A DNA stretch of 63,397 nt from Herbaspirillum sp. ASV7 (GCF_016429215.1 NZ_JAELUH010000029.1:1-63397); one strand, 5' to 3'. Counted from the stretch's first letter, positions 17,421-26,694 are shown. The notes: generated by a model not told the origin, from the sequence alone. Numbers and translations: made by a program.

Positions 17421-18350
17421 ATGAACATCATTGGACCTGATGCCCTGGTCTTCGGCGTCGATGACCTGCCGGCCTGTCGCCAGTACCTGGTCGACTACGG
17501 CCTCAAGGAGGCCGGGGAGGACCGTTTCGAGGCACTGGATGGCACCGCCATCGTGCTGCGCGCCAAGGACGATCCCACCCTGCCGCCGGCCATGGGCACT
17601 GCCAGCCTGCTGCGCGAAACCGTCTACGGCGTCGGCGATGTTGCGGCCCTGGATGCCATCGAAACCGAGCTGCGGCGCGACCGCGAAGTCAGCCGTCGTG
17701 ATGGCGTGGTGCGCAGCGTCGATGACATGGGTTTCGCCCTGGCCTTCCAGGTCAGTGTGCGCCGTCCCATCACGCTCTCGGCCGAACGCGTCAATGCACC
17801 AGGGGATGCGGCCCAGCGCGAACCCAATCAGCTGGGTCTGCCGGCCGACCTGCCGGCCCTGCCGCGCTCGCTATCGCATGTGGTCTATTTCGTGCCGGAC
17901 GCGGACAAGGCAGAGGCCTTCTACCGACGCCTGGGTTTCGTCTGCACCGATCGCTTTACTGGCGTCGGGCCTTTCCTGCGCCCGGCCGGGACCCAGGATC
18001 ACCACACCCTGTTCATGATCCAGACCCCGCCCTTCATGAAAGGCTGCGAGCACTTCACCTTCCACATGGGCGGCCCTACCGAGGTCTTGTTGGCCGGGAC
18101 CCGTTTCGTGGAGAAGGGCTATCAGAGTTTCTGGGGCCCGGGCCGTCATCGGTTCGGCAGCAACTGGTTCTGGTATTTCAACTCGCCCCTGGGTTGCCAC
18201 GTCGAATACGATGCCGACATGGACCTGCACGACGAGCGCTGGAGCGCGCGTGAAGCGCCCATGGGGGCCGATGCCTCGCAGCTGTTCCTGTTCCAGTACC
18301 GGGAGAAGTGGGCACCGGGCGGCCCGCCTCCCCCGGGTGCCGGGCACTAG
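17421..18350 (+). CDS. fdeC: Extradiol ring-cleavage dioxygenase (VOC superfamily)
   Basis: The 309-residue protein contains two vicinal-oxygen-chelate domains, roughly residues 5-115 and 150-280, the layout of two-domain extradiol dioxygenases. The C-terminal domain provides the expected metal ligands: His153 in SHVVYF, His194 or His195 in DHHTLFM, and Glu262 in HVEYDADMD. Such enzymes use Fe(II) to open catecholic rings next to the hydroxyls. In the fde pathway the substrate would be the A ring of hydroxylated naringenin. The gene has an AAGGAAG ribosome-binding site and starts 28 bases after fdeB. Confidence 0.88.
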   Translation: MNIIGPDALVFGVDDLPACRQYLVDYGLKEAGEDRFEALDGTAIVLRAKDDPTLPPAMGTASLLRETVYGVGDVAALDAIETELRRDREVSRRDGVVRSVDDMGFALAFQVSVRRPITLSAERVNAPGDAAQREPNQLGLPADLPALPRSLSHVVYFVPDADKAEAFYRRLGFVCTDRFTGVGPFLRPAGTQDHHTLFMIQTPPFMKGCEHFTFHMGGPTEVLLAGTRFVEKGYQSFWGPGRHRFGSNWFWYFNSPLGCHVEYDADMDLHDERWSAREAPMGADASQLFLFQYREKWAPGGPPPPGAGH

Positions 18351-18355
18351 GCGGC

Positions 18356-18742
18356 ATGGCCATGTACCTGTGCCATGAGCGCGAGCTGGCCGAGGGCAGC
18401 GCCCTGGGCGTCGATACCGAGGGGCGCGGCCAGGCCAGTGTCTTTGTGCTCAGGCATGCCGGCCAGTTGCGCGCCTGGCGCGATGCCTGCCCGCATCACG
18501 GCACGCCGCTGCCCTGGCGCAAGGACGCCTATTTCGATGCCAGCGGTCAGCATGTGGTCTGCGCCGCCCACGGGGCACTGTTCGATCCGCTCACCGGGGT
18601 CTGCACGCTCGGCCCCTGCCTGGGCGATGCACTCACGCCGGTAGCACTGCATGTGGCCGACGACGGCGGTCTTTACCTGGACGCCAACGATATCGCTCCA
18701 CCCAATCCGAATTCAAAGAACCATCAGGAGACAGCTTCATGA
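18356..18742 (+). CDS. fdeD: Rieske [2Fe-2S] ferredoxin
   Basis: The 128-residue protein carries the Rieske cluster ligands Cys45-x-His47 and Cys69-x2-His72, separated by 21 residues. No oxygenase alpha subunit is encoded nearby, so it is not an obvious component of a ring-hydroxylating dioxygenase. It may pass electrons to the pathway, for instance reactivating the Fe(II) centre of the neighbouring dioxygenase as other ferredoxins do for catechol dioxygenases; that is inference. The ATG at 18356 lies six bases after the fdeC stop; a second in-frame ATG at 18362 is equally possible. The C terminus overlaps the start of fdeE by four bases. Confidence 0.85.
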   Translation: MAMYLCHERELAEGSALGVDTEGRGQASVFVLRHAGQLRAWRDACPHHGTPLPWRKDAYFDASGQHVVCAAHGALFDPLTGVCTLGPCLGDALTPVALHVADDGGLYLDANDIAPPNPNSKNHQETAS

Positions 18743-19872
18743 CACTCGCAGCCCAACGCATCCTCATCATCGGCGGCGGTTTTTCCGGCATGGCCGCCGC
18801 GATCGATCTGCGCCGCCGTGGCGCCCAAGTGGACCTGGTGGAAATCGATGCCCAGTGGCGCAACTACGGCGCCGGCATCAGCCTGGGCCCCGCCACGCTG
18901 CGCGCACTGCGCCAGCTGGGTGTGCTGGAGGCCTTCTTGCGCGATGGCTGGGCCGCCGATGGCGTGCGCCTGTGCCTGCCGCACGGACCGCAGGTGGCCG
19001 AATTGCCCACGCCGCGCCTGGCCGGAGCCGATGTGCCGGGCGGCGGCGCCATCCTGCGCCCGGTGCTGGCCAACATCCTGGCCCAGGCCACGCGGGCGGC
19101 CGGGGCCGATGTGCGCCTGGGCTGCACCTTCACCGCCCTGCATCAGGATGCCACTGGCGTCGAGGTGGATTTCAGCGATGGCCAGCGTCGTCGCTATGAT
19201 CTGGTGATCGGCGCCGATGGTCTCTATTCCAAGCTGCGCGCCGCACTCTTTGCCGATGCCCCCACGCCGCGCTATAGCGGCCAGGCGGTCTGGCGCGCGG
19301 TGTTGCCGCGTCCGCCGGAGATCGAGACGGCCACCATGTGGCTGGGGCCGCGCATCAAGCCGGGTGTCAATCCGGTCTCGCGGGAGGAGATGTACCTGTT
19401 CGTCACCGAGCCGCGCCCGCTCAACGAGCATGTCGATCCCGCCACCTTCGTGAACCATCTGCGTGGCCTGCTGGCTGATTTCAGTGCCCCGGTACTGCAG
19501 TCCATCCGCGCCCAGTTGAGTGAGCACTCACGCATCATCTTTCGGCCGCTGGAGGGCCTGTTGCTGCCGCGTCCCTGGTCGCAAGGGCGGGTGGTGCTGA
19601 TCGGTGATGCCGTGCATGCCACCACGCCGCATCTGGCCTCGGGCGCCTGCATCGGTATCGAAGACGCGCTGGTGCTGGCCGATGAACTCGATCACCAGGA
19701 CCGCACGGTAGCGGCGGCGCTGGCCGCCTTCGAAGAGCGCCGCTGGGAGCGTTGCCGCATGGTGGTGGAAAATTCCTCGCGCCTGGGACAGATCGAGGTC
19801 GAGGGCGGCGACAAGGAAGAACACGCCCGCATCATGCGTCAATCCCATGCGGCCCTGGCCGAACCCATCTGA
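18739..19872 (+). CDS. fdeE: FAD-dependent aromatic monooxygenase
   Basis: The 377-residue protein is a single-component flavoprotein hydroxylase of the salicylate-hydroxylase group. The N-terminal dinucleotide-binding loop reads GGGFSG (residues ~11-16), and the second FAD motif, GDAVHA, places Asp at 290, followed by PHLASGACIGIEDA. These enzymes use NAD(P)H and O2 to hydroxylate phenolic rings. In H. seropedicae, FdeE is reported to hydroxylate naringenin at C8, which prepares the A ring for cleavage by FdeC. The start overlaps the fdeD stop (ATGA), which supports translational coupling. Confidence 0.9.
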   Translation: MTLAAQRILIIGGGFSGMAAAIDLRRRGAQVDLVEIDAQWRNYGAGISLGPATLRALRQLGVLEAFLRDGWAADGVRLCLPHGPQVAELPTPRLAGADVPGGGAILRPVLANILAQATRAAGADVRLGCTFTALHQDATGVEVDFSDGQRRRYDLVIGADGLYSKLRAALFADAPTPRYSGQAVWRAVLPRPPEIETATMWLGPRIKPGVNPVSREEMYLFVTEPRPLNEHVDPATFVNHLRGLLADFSAPVLQSIRAQLSEHSRIIFRPLEGLLLPRPWSQGRVVLIGDAVHATTPHLASGACIGIEDALVLADELDHQDRTVAAALAAFEERRWERCRMVVENSSRLGQIEVEGGDKEEHARIMRQSHAALAEPI

Positions 19873-19897
19873 ACGCGCAGCGCAGCAAGGAGACAAC

Positions 19898-21058
19898 ATG
19901 ATCACGACCTATTCCCGGCGCGCGCTGTTGGCGCTGATGATGGCGCATTGCGCCGGCATGCTCGACCTGGTGGCCTTGCCCGTCTGGGTTGGCACGCTGG
20001 TGGCGCGCTACGGCTTCAATGCGCAACAGGCGGGCTTGCTGGCGTCGCTCTTCCTGGGCGGTGCGGTGCTGGCCAGCGTCATGCTGGCGCGCCGTTTCGA
20101 TCCGGCCCGGGCCAGGCTGAACGTCACGCTGGGTTTGAGCCTGTCGGCGCTGCTGTTCGCGCTGGCCGCGCTGACCCATCACTTCGTACTGCTGGCGGTG
20201 CTGCATGCGGCCAGCGGCGCCAGCACCGGCATGGCGCTGAGCGTGACCCACGGTACCCTGGCGCGCAGCAGCCATCCGCATCGCGGTTTCGCGCTGGTGG
20301 GCATGGCCCTGGGCGTGTTTGCCATCCTCTTTCTCGGCAGCGCGCCACCGGTGGTGGCCAGCCATGGCGGGGCCGCCTTGTTCTGGCTGTTTGCGGGCGT
20401 GATGGCAGTGGGCGCAACGGCATGTGCACTGGCCTTTCCGCGCCCCGCACCGGACGCCGATATCGCCCGGCCCGTGGAGGGCAGCCGCCCGCCGGTGCCG
20501 CGCCCGGTCTGGTATGGCATCGTCGGCATCGCCTGCATGGGCTTGGTCCAGTCGATGACCTTCAGTTTCCTGGAGCGCGTGGGCAGCGACCGTGGTTTCG
20601 GCTTGTCTGCGGTCACCGGTGTGCTCATCGCGCTGGGCGTGGTCAACCTGTTCCCGGCGCCGCTGGCGGCCCTGCTGGAAAAGCGCCTGTCGGCCCGCGC
20701 CGTGCTGGTCACCGGACCCTTGTTGCAGGGACTGCTGGTGGTGCTGATCATGTCGTCCACGCAGTTCGCTCCCTATGCGGCAGCGGCTTCGGTGTTCGCG
20801 GCCGTCATGATCTTCACCCATACCTTTGCCTTCGGCCTGATGGCCCAGCTGGATCGCAGCGGCCGGGCCATGGCTGCCACCCCGGCCATGTTGATGACGG
20901 GCGCGGCCATTGGCCCCATCCTCGGCGGTACCCTGGTGCAGGGCTGGGGCTATGCCAGCCTGGGATCGGTGGCCATTGGCCTGGCGCTCATCGCATCGCT
21001 GAGTTTCTCGCGCCTGCCGCGTATCGCTATCGTGTCATCCCAGGAGGTGCTTGCATGA
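19898..21058 (+). CDS. fdeF: Major facilitator superfamily transporter
   Basis: The 386-residue inner-membrane protein shows about 12 hydrophobic segments in two halves separated by a hydrophilic loop near residues 185-205, the MFS layout. The ATG at 19898 follows AAGGAG (19887-19892) at a proper distance; an in-frame upstream start would add a non-hydrophobic extension. The gene lies inside the fde operon, so uptake of the flavonoid or export of an intermediate is the likely role. Its stop overlaps the next start by four bases. Confidence 0.85.
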   Translation: MITTYSRRALLALMMAHCAGMLDLVALPVWVGTLVARYGFNAQQAGLLASLFLGGAVLASVMLARRFDPARARLNVTLGLSLSALLFALAALTHHFVLLAVLHAASGASTGMALSVTHGTLARSSHPHRGFALVGMALGVFAILFLGSAPPVVASHGGAALFWLFAGVMAVGATACALAFPRPAPDADIARPVEGSRPPVPRPVWYGIVGIACMGLVQSMTFSFLERVGSDRGFGLSAVTGVLIALGVVNLFPAPLAALLEKRLSARAVLVTGPLLQGLLVVLIMSSTQFAPYAAAASVFAAVMIFTHTFAFGLMAQLDRSGRAMAATPAMLMTGAAIGPILGGTLVQGWGYASLGSVAIGLALIASLSFSRLPRIAIVSSQEVLA

Positions 21059-21864
21059 CTACTCCCATCCGCCCACGCCATCGCTTCGTCGATCTGTCGA
21101 TCTATCTGGAGAATGATGTGCTGTCCGATCCGCCGCCGCTGGCGCCCAAGATCACCTACCAGAAACATGCCGACACGCTGCCCGAGTTCATGGCCATGCT
21201 GCCCGGCACCCGGCCCGAGGATTATCCCGACGGCGAGGCCGCAGCCGCCGAGTGGGTCACGCTGACCACGCACAACGGCACGCACCTGGACGCGCCCTGG
21301 CACTTCCACTCCACCCAGGATGCCAAGAATGGCGGTACGCGGCCCTCCATCACCATCGATGAAGTGCCGCTGGAGTGGTGCTTCCAGCCGGGCGTGAAGC
21401 TGGATTTCCGGCATTTCGCCGACGGTTACGTGGCCACCGCCGCCGATGTCGAGGCCGAATTGAAGCGCATCGGCCATGAGCTGCAGCCGCTCGATATCGT
21501 GGTCGTCAATACCCGCGCCGGTACCCGCTATGGCCAGCGCGATTATCTCGGCGCAGGCTGCGGCATGGGCTATGAAGCCACCATGTATCTGCTCGAACGC
21601 GGCGTAAGGCTGACCGGCACCGATGCCTGGAGCTGGGATGCGCCTTTCTCCTACACCGCCCAGCGCGTGGCCGAGACCGGCAACAAGGCCCTGATCTGGG
21701 AGGGCCACAAGGCTGGCCGCGACATCGGCTATTGCCACCTGGAGAAACTGCACAAGCTCGAAGCCCTGCCCGCACATGGCTTTATGATCAGCTGCTTCCC
21801 GCACAAGATCCGTGGCGCCAGCGCTGGCTGGACGCGGGCGGTGGCGATCTTCGACGCTGCCTGA
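21055..21864 (+). CDS. fdeG: Cyclase family metal-dependent hydrolase (kynurenine formamidase-like fold)
   Basis: The 269-residue protein has the signature of the cyclase/kynurenine-formamidase family: THNGTHLDAPWHF, giving metal ligands His73, His77 and Asp79, with His83 nearby. An AGGAGG site at 21042-21047 precedes the ATG, which overlaps the fdeF stop. Family members hydrolyse amides or lactones, so opening of a lactone or similar intermediate after ring cleavage is plausible. The reaction is not defined by the sequence. Confidence 0.87.
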   Translation: MTTPIRPRHRFVDLSIYLENDVLSDPPPLAPKITYQKHADTLPEFMAMLPGTRPEDYPDGEAAAAEWVTLTTHNGTHLDAPWHFHSTQDAKNGGTRPSITIDEVPLEWCFQPGVKLDFRHFADGYVATAADVEAELKRIGHELQPLDIVVVNTRAGTRYGQRDYLGAGCGMGYEATMYLLERGVRLTGTDAWSWDAPFSYTAQRVAETGNKALIWEGHKAGRDIGYCHLEKLHKLEALPAHGFMISCFPHKIRGASAGWTRAVAIFDAA

Positions 21865-21891
21865 ACCCGTCATTTCATTCCGGAGTCATTG

Positions 21892-22473
21892 ATGTCCTTT
21901 CCTTCCATCCATCGCGTCGTCACCGGCCACGATGAGCAAGGCCGATCCGTCGTCAGCAGTGAGGGGCCGTTGCCCACCGTAGTCGAGATCGCCGCCATTC
22001 CCGGCACCCTGTTCCACGAAGTCTGGAGCACGTCCCAGACTCCTGCGCGGGTGGGCAACGACGGCGACCCGACACTGGGCCCGCTGGTACTGTCGCCGCC
22101 TGCCGGTGGTACGCGCATGCGCTTCGTGGATATCCCGCCGGATACCGACGACTTCCTGGCCAATGCGCAGCACCGTATGCGCGAAGCCTTCAGCCAGATC
22201 GGCGAGGCCCAGGCCAGCACGGTCAAGAATGATTCGCCCCATCCGCTGATGCATCGCACCGAATCGGTGGACTACGGCATCGTCATCGACGGCGAGATGA
22301 CCCTGGTCCTGGATCGCGGCGAGGTCGCGCTCAAGGCTGGCAGCGTGGTGGTCCAGCGCGGCACCAACCATGCCTGGGCCAATCGCTCCGGCAAGCCCTG
22401 CCGCATGCTCTTCATCCTGGTCGATGGCCGTTACGATCCGGATCTTGCGCTACGACTGCGCGGGGAGGACTGA
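21892..22473 (+). CDS. fdeH: Cupin-domain protein
   Basis: The 193-residue protein has a C-terminal cupin barrel from about residue 110. The first cupin motif is approximated by HRTESVDYGIVIDGEM and the second by GSVVVQRGTNHAW. Residues 1-100 form an extra N-terminal segment. Cupins of this size include isomerases, dioxygenases and binding proteins. The operon position supports a role in processing a flavonoid-derived intermediate, but no reaction can be assigned. The ATG at 21892 has GGAG at 21881-21884; a TTG one codon earlier is less likely. Confidence 0.78.
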   Translation: MSFPSIHRVVTGHDEQGRSVVSSEGPLPTVVEIAAIPGTLFHEVWSTSQTPARVGNDGDPTLGPLVLSPPAGGTRMRFVDIPPDTDDFLANAQHRMREAFSQIGEAQASTVKNDSPHPLMHRTESVDYGIVIDGEMTLVLDRGEVALKAGSVVVQRGTNHAWANRSGKPCRMLFILVDGRYDPDLALRLRGED

Positions 22474-22476
22474 CGC

Positions 22477-23460
22477 ATGAAATTCGCCACCTTCGACGAC
22501 GGCACCCTAGATGGTGCCCTGCATCTGGTCTCGCGCGACCAGCAACGCGCCTTGCCGGTGCCGCAGATCGCCACCAGCCTGCTGGATGCCGTGCAGCGCT
22601 GGGAGCAGGTGCAGGCCGCGCTGCAGGAGCAGTACCGGGCCCTCAACGAGGCCAGTGCGCCGGGCATGGTGGCCTTCGTGCCGCAGCAATGCCGGGCGCC
22701 GCTGCCGCGCAGCCCGCAATGGCTGGATGCGTCGGCCTTTCTCAATCATGGCCGGCTGATGGAAGAGGCCTTCAAGACCCCGCCCATTCCTCATTTCGAT
22801 ACGGTGCCGGTGATGTACCAGGGTGCCAGCGATGATTTCCTCGGTCCCTGCCAGGACGTGCCCTTGCCCTCGGAAGCCGATGGCATCGACTTCGAAGGCG
22901 AGTTCGGCGTGGTGCTGGGCCCGGTGGCGATGGGGACGAGCGCGCAACAGGCCCTGCAGGCCATCCGCCTGCTGGTGCAGATCAATGACTGGAGCCTGCG
23001 CGCGCTGGGTCCGCACGAGATGAAGACCGGCTTCGGTTTCCTGCAGGCCAAGCCGTCGACGGCGTTCGCGCCCCTTGCGGTCACCCCCGATGAGCTGGGC
23101 GATGCCTGGCGTGATGGCCGTGTGCAGATGCAGTTGCAGGTGCACTGGAACGGCCTGCTGTTTGGTCAGCCGCATGGCGGGGAAATGAATTTTTCCTTTG
23201 GCGAATTGATCGCCCACGCCGCGCGCAGCCGGCGCCTGACGGCCGGCACCATCGTCGGCTCGGGCACCGTGTCCAACCAGGCGCGCACGGCCGGGTCGGC
23301 CTGTATCGCAGAGCGGCGCGTCATCGAGAAGATCGATCTGGGTGAGATCCGCACCGGTTTCATGCGTTTCGGCGATGAGGTGCGCATGCAGGCTGGCTTT
23401 GCCGATGGCCGCGACGGACCCTTCGGGGTGTTGCAGCAGCGCGTGGTGCAGTCGTCATGA
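22477..23460 (+). CDS. fdeI: Fumarylacetoacetate hydrolase family protein
   Basis: The 327-residue protein belongs to the FAH superfamily. The core contains the metal-binding stretch DFEGEFGVVLG and a later VQINDWSLRALG, both recognisable in FAH-type hydrolases. Members hydrolyse C-C bonds of beta-diketo acids or hydrate and decarboxylate related intermediates. It begins three bases after the fdeH stop and ends overlapping fdeJ (ATGA). In the pathway it would act late, on an aliphatic product of A-ring fission. The exact reaction is inferred. Confidence 0.86.
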   Translation: MKFATFDDGTLDGALHLVSRDQQRALPVPQIATSLLDAVQRWEQVQAALQEQYRALNEASAPGMVAFVPQQCRAPLPRSPQWLDASAFLNHGRLMEEAFKTPPIPHFDTVPVMYQGASDDFLGPCQDVPLPSEADGIDFEGEFGVVLGPVAMGTSAQQALQAIRLLVQINDWSLRALGPHEMKTGFGFLQAKPSTAFAPLAVTPDELGDAWRDGRVQMQLQVHWNGLLFGQPHGGEMNFSFGELIAHAARSRRLTAGTIVGSGTVSNQARTAGSACIAERRVIEKIDLGEIRTGFMRFGDEVRMQAGFADGRDGPFGVLQQRVVQSS

Positions 23461-24419
23461 AGGTCCTGGTGACCGGTGCCGGCGGTTTCATCGGCAGCAC
23501 CTTGCTGGCCATGCTGCGCCAGCGCGGCGAGGTCGGCGGCGTGCGAATTGCACAACTGGCCGCGCTGGACCGGCAGTTCCCCGGCACCCTGGACGATGTG
23601 CTGACGATCCAAGGCGATCTCCAGGATGCCGCCGTGCGGGCGGACATCGCGGACTTCGGGGCCGACCTGTGCTTTCATCTGGCCGCGCTGCCTGGCGGTG
23701 CGGCCGAGGCCGATCCGGCCCTGAGCCGGCGCGTCAACCTGGATGCCACCCTGGACCTGTTCGACTTGTTGTCCAGGCCGCGCGCCGGCCAGGCGCGTGC
23801 GCCCGTGGTGGTCTACGCCAGCACCATCGCGGTCTATGGATCGCCCCTGCCTGATCCGGTGACACCGCATTCGCCCACCCGTCCCGCGCTGGCCTATGGC
23901 GCGCACAAGCTGGCCTGCGAAATCCTGCTGGCCGATGCCACCCGGCGCGGCCTGCTGGATGGTCGCTCCTTGCGTCTGCCGGGCATCGTCGCGCGTCCGC
24001 GTGGTCCCTCCGGGCTGGCCTCGGCCTTCATGAGCGAGCTGTTGCATGCGCTGGCAGCGGGGGAGCACTTCAGCTGTCCGGTCGGCGCGCAGGCGACGGC
24101 CTGGTGGATGTCGGCCCGCTGCTGTGCCGAAAACCTGATCCATGGCGCCGTGATGGATCCGTCGCGTGATCCCGATGGTGCGCAGGCGCGGGTGTGGCAA
24201 TTGCCGGTATTGCGCTTGGCCATGCAGGAGCTGGTGGCGGCGCTGGCGGAATTGCTGGAGGTGGATGCTCGTGCGCTGGTCAGTTATGCCCCGCAGGAAG
24301 CCATCGAGGCGGTGTTTGGCCGCTATCCCGTGCTCGACGATGGCGTCGCACGGCGTCTGGGCTTCAGGGATGACGGCAGCGTGCAGCAGCTGATCCGCAA
24401 CGCGTTGGCCTTGTCATAG
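23457..24419 (+). CDS. fdeJ: NAD-dependent epimerase/dehydratase family (extended SDR, DenD-like)
   Basis: The 320-residue protein begins with the Rossmann motif TGAGGFIG. The catalytic YGAHK supplies Tyr and Lys of the SDR active site, preceded by Ser/Thr in YASTIAVYG. The sequence resembles D-erythronate dehydrogenase-like SDRs. As the last of ten tightly packed genes, it probably reduces or oxidises a pathway intermediate. It overlaps fdeI by four bases. No typical rightward terminator follows; the hairpin after it has its T tract on the other strand. Confidence 0.83.
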   Translation: MKVLVTGAGGFIGSTLLAMLRQRGEVGGVRIAQLAALDRQFPGTLDDVLTIQGDLQDAAVRADIADFGADLCFHLAALPGGAAEADPALSRRVNLDATLDLFDLLSRPRAGQARAPVVVYASTIAVYGSPLPDPVTPHSPTRPALAYGAHKLACEILLADATRRGLLDGRSLRLPGIVARPRGPSGLASAFMSELLHALAAGEHFSCPVGAQATAWWMSARCCAENLIHGAVMDPSRDPDGAQARVWQLPVLRLAMQELVAALAELLEVDARALVSYAPQEAIEAVFGRYPVLDDGVARRLGFRDDGSVQQLIRNALALS

Positions 24420-24439
24420 CGTCGGGACCGCCGCGCCAT

Positions 24440-24472
24440 AAAAAAACCCGCCGTCGGGGGGAGCGAGGCGGG
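24440..24472 (-). terminator. Rho-independent terminator (leftward)
   Basis: On the minus strand CCCGCC and GGCGGG (24467-24472 and 24447-24452) form a stem, followed by seven T residues. It terminates the leftward gene at 24558 and may partly serve the fde operon in the other direction. Confidence 0.8.
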
Positions 24473-24557
24473 CTGAAGTACCACGGGAAATCATTGTCGC
24501 AAGCGCCTCGCGTCGCAGGATGCGGGGCGTTTTGCGTTGGTCGGCATTAGGGCCTGT

Positions 24558-25061
24558 TCACAGTCCCAGGAAATCCATCTTGCCCAGCTTCACACCCTGA
24601 TGGCGCAGGATGTCGTAGGCCGTGGTGACGTGGAACAGGAAATTGGGCAGGCCGAAGACCGTCAGGTAATCCAGGGCGCTCTGGGTGCGTTCCTCGCCGC
24701 GCAGCTTCATCGTCACCGGGCGCTCTTCCTGGCCGACAATGGTCTCGGCCGGGATGCTTTCCAGGAAGACGATGGTCTTGTTGATGCGTGCCTGCAATTC
24801 ATCGAAGCTGGTCTCGTCATCGGCGAAGGCTGGCGCGGCCACGCCGGACAGACGGCTGGCGGTGGCCTTGGCGGTGTCGCTGGCGCGCTGCACCTGTGCC
24901 GTCAGCGGATACATGTCCTCGAACAGGCGCGCCGACAGCAGGCTGGCGTGTTCCTGCCCCTGGGCATCGGCATGCTGTTCGGCTTTTTCAAGCAGGGTGG
25001 AGAGGTTGTTCAGGCCGCGGATGAGCACTGGAATGCTGACCTGATAGAGCGTGATGGACAT
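24558..25061 (-). CDS. DUF1993 family protein
   Basis: The 167-residue soluble protein matches DUF1993 in length and in its start (SITLYQVSIPVLIRGLNNL) and in FHVTTAYDILRHQGV near its C terminus. The family is all-helical and related in fold to DinB-like proteins, but its role is unknown. It is a single gene, 72 bases downstream of the efflux operon's last gene on the same strand, and is followed by its own terminator. It may be cotranscribed with the pump or independent. Confidence 0.85.
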   Translation of the reverse strand: MSITLYQVSIPVLIRGLNNLSTLLEKAEQHADAQGQEHASLLSARLFEDMYPLTAQVQRASDTAKATASRLSGVAAPAFADDETSFDELQARINKTIVFLESIPAETIVGQEERPVTMKLRGEERTQSALDYLTVFGLPNFLFHVTTAYDILRHQGVKLGKMDFLGL

Positions 25062-25133
25062 GGCGTTCTCGTTGGTTGGATGAGTGGATAGATCCGTGCC
25101 CGCCCCCGGTCAGGGCAGCGGGCACAAGGTCTT

Positions 25134-26660
25134 TTACTGCGTGGACGACAATTGCGTACCCGGCGTGGCCTGCGCGGCGGGGCTGCCCCAGCCACCGCCG
25201 AGTGCACGGATCAGGTTGACGGTGGAACGGGCGCGTTCGCCATCCAGGGTCACCGAGGCGCGTTGCTGCTGCAGCACGGTGCGGTCGGCGTCGATGACGC
25301 TGAAGTAGCTCACCGCGCCTTCCTGATACTGCGTATGCGACAGCTTGGCCGCACGGGCCGAGGCGGCGACGGCTTCGTCCTGGGCGCGGTTCTGGTCGTC
25401 CAGGATGCGCAGGTTGGCCAGGTTGTCTTCCACTTCGCGGAAGGCGTTCAGGACGGTGCCACGATAGGTCGCCACCTGCTCTTCATAGCTGGCGCGGGCG
25501 CGATCCACGCCGGCCTGGCGGCGGCCACCGTCAAAGAGCGGCATCGACAGCGCCGTGCCCACCAACGGCCCCAGGAGGAAGGTGCGGCTGGACCAGTTGA
25601 AGAGGTCACCCAGCTGCGCCGATTCGTAACCCAGTCCGCCGGTCAGGTTCAGGCTGGGGAAGAAGGCCGACTTGGCCACGCCCACGCGGGCATTGGCGGC
25701 GGCCATGGCGCGCTCGGCGGCAGCGATGTCGGGACGACGTTCCAGCAGCGCCGAGGGCAGGCCGGCCGGGACCGACAGCGCCATGCGGGCCAGCGGTTGC
25801 GGCGGCAGCGAGAACTCGGCCGGGGTGCTGCCCAGCAGGATCGCCAGGGCATGCTCGGCGACGGCACGCTGGCGTGCGATACCCAGCGCTTCCGATTGCG
25901 CCGAGGCCAGCTCCGACCTGGCACGTGCCACGTCGACTTCGCTGATGTCGCCTTCATCGAAGCGACGTTGCACCAGGCGCAGTGATTCCTGGCGCAGGTC
26001 CACCGTGCCACGGTAGAGCTCGGCGGCGGCATCCAGTTCGCGCACCAGGAAATACTGCTGGGCGACGTCGGCCTGCAGGGCCAGCAGCACCGAGTGGAAC
26101 AGGGCTTCGCTGCGCTGGGCGTCGGCGGTGGCGGCATCCACCGTGGAGGCGACGCGACCGAACAGGTCCACCTCATAGGAGACGTTGACCTGGGCCCGGT
26201 AGAGCGTGAAGGGCTGGGTGTTGGCGTCGGCCGGCAGGCTTTGCGAAGCCGGGGACGGGCGCTGGCGGGTAGCGCCCAGGCCGGCGTCGACCTGCGGGAA
26301 GTAGCCCGAACGCGCATCGCGGGTCAGGGCGCGGGCCTGGCCCAGGCGGGCGGCAGCGGCCTTGAGGTCCTGGTTGGCTTGCTGGGCGCGCTCTTCCAGG
26401 GTGTTGAGACGGTCGTCGCCAAAGATCTTCCACCACTGGCCACGGGCGATGTCTTCGGCCGGTTGGGCGGTCTTCCATTGGCTGCCGTTTTCGCCGGTCT
26501 GGATGGCGGGGGCGGCTTCCTTGAAGGCGGCCAGCGTGTCCACCGACGGGCGCTCGTAGGTCGGTGCCACCGAGCAACCAGCCAGCACCAGCAGCGCTGC
26601 CAGCAGGGCCGAGCCGATGCGCACGGGGCGCAGCAGGCGGGTCATCGATTGAGTCATCAT
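25134..26660 (-). CDS. opcM: RND efflux outer-membrane lipoprotein (NodT/OprM family)
   Basis: The 508-residue protein is the outer-membrane tunnel of a tripartite pump. A basic N terminus, a hydrophobic stretch and the lipobox LAGC place lipidated Cys at 29. The remainder shows the tandem OEP repeats and long amphipathic helices of OprM-type channels. The ATG at 26660 is chosen because GGAG lies eight bases upstream; in-frame ATGs at 26678 and 26705 have no comparable site, and the latter overlaps nothing but adds a hydrophilic extension before the signal. It follows the inner-membrane pump gene by 34 bases. Confidence 0.9.
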   Translation of the reverse strand: MMTQSMTRLLRPVRIGSALLAALLVLAGCSVAPTYERPSVDTLAAFKEAAPAIQTGENGSQWKTAQPAEDIARGQWWKIFGDDRLNTLEERAQQANQDLKAAAARLGQARALTRDARSGYFPQVDAGLGATRQRPSPASQSLPADANTQPFTLYRAQVNVSYEVDLFGRVASTVDAATADAQRSEALFHSVLLALQADVAQQYFLVRELDAAAELYRGTVDLRQESLRLVQRRFDEGDISEVDVARARSELASAQSEALGIARQRAVAEHALAILLGSTPAEFSLPPQPLARMALSVPAGLPSALLERRPDIAAAERAMAAANARVGVAKSAFFPSLNLTGGLGYESAQLGDLFNWSSRTFLLGPLVGTALSMPLFDGGRRQAGVDRARASYEEQVATYRGTVLNAFREVEDNLANLRILDDQNRAQDEAVAASARAAKLSHTQYQEGAVSYFSVIDADRTVLQQQRASVTLDGERARSTVNLIRALGGGWGSPAAQATPGTQLSSTQ

Positions 26661-26694
26661 TTTTCTAGCTCCATTCATTGGCTGATCGCGCAGA

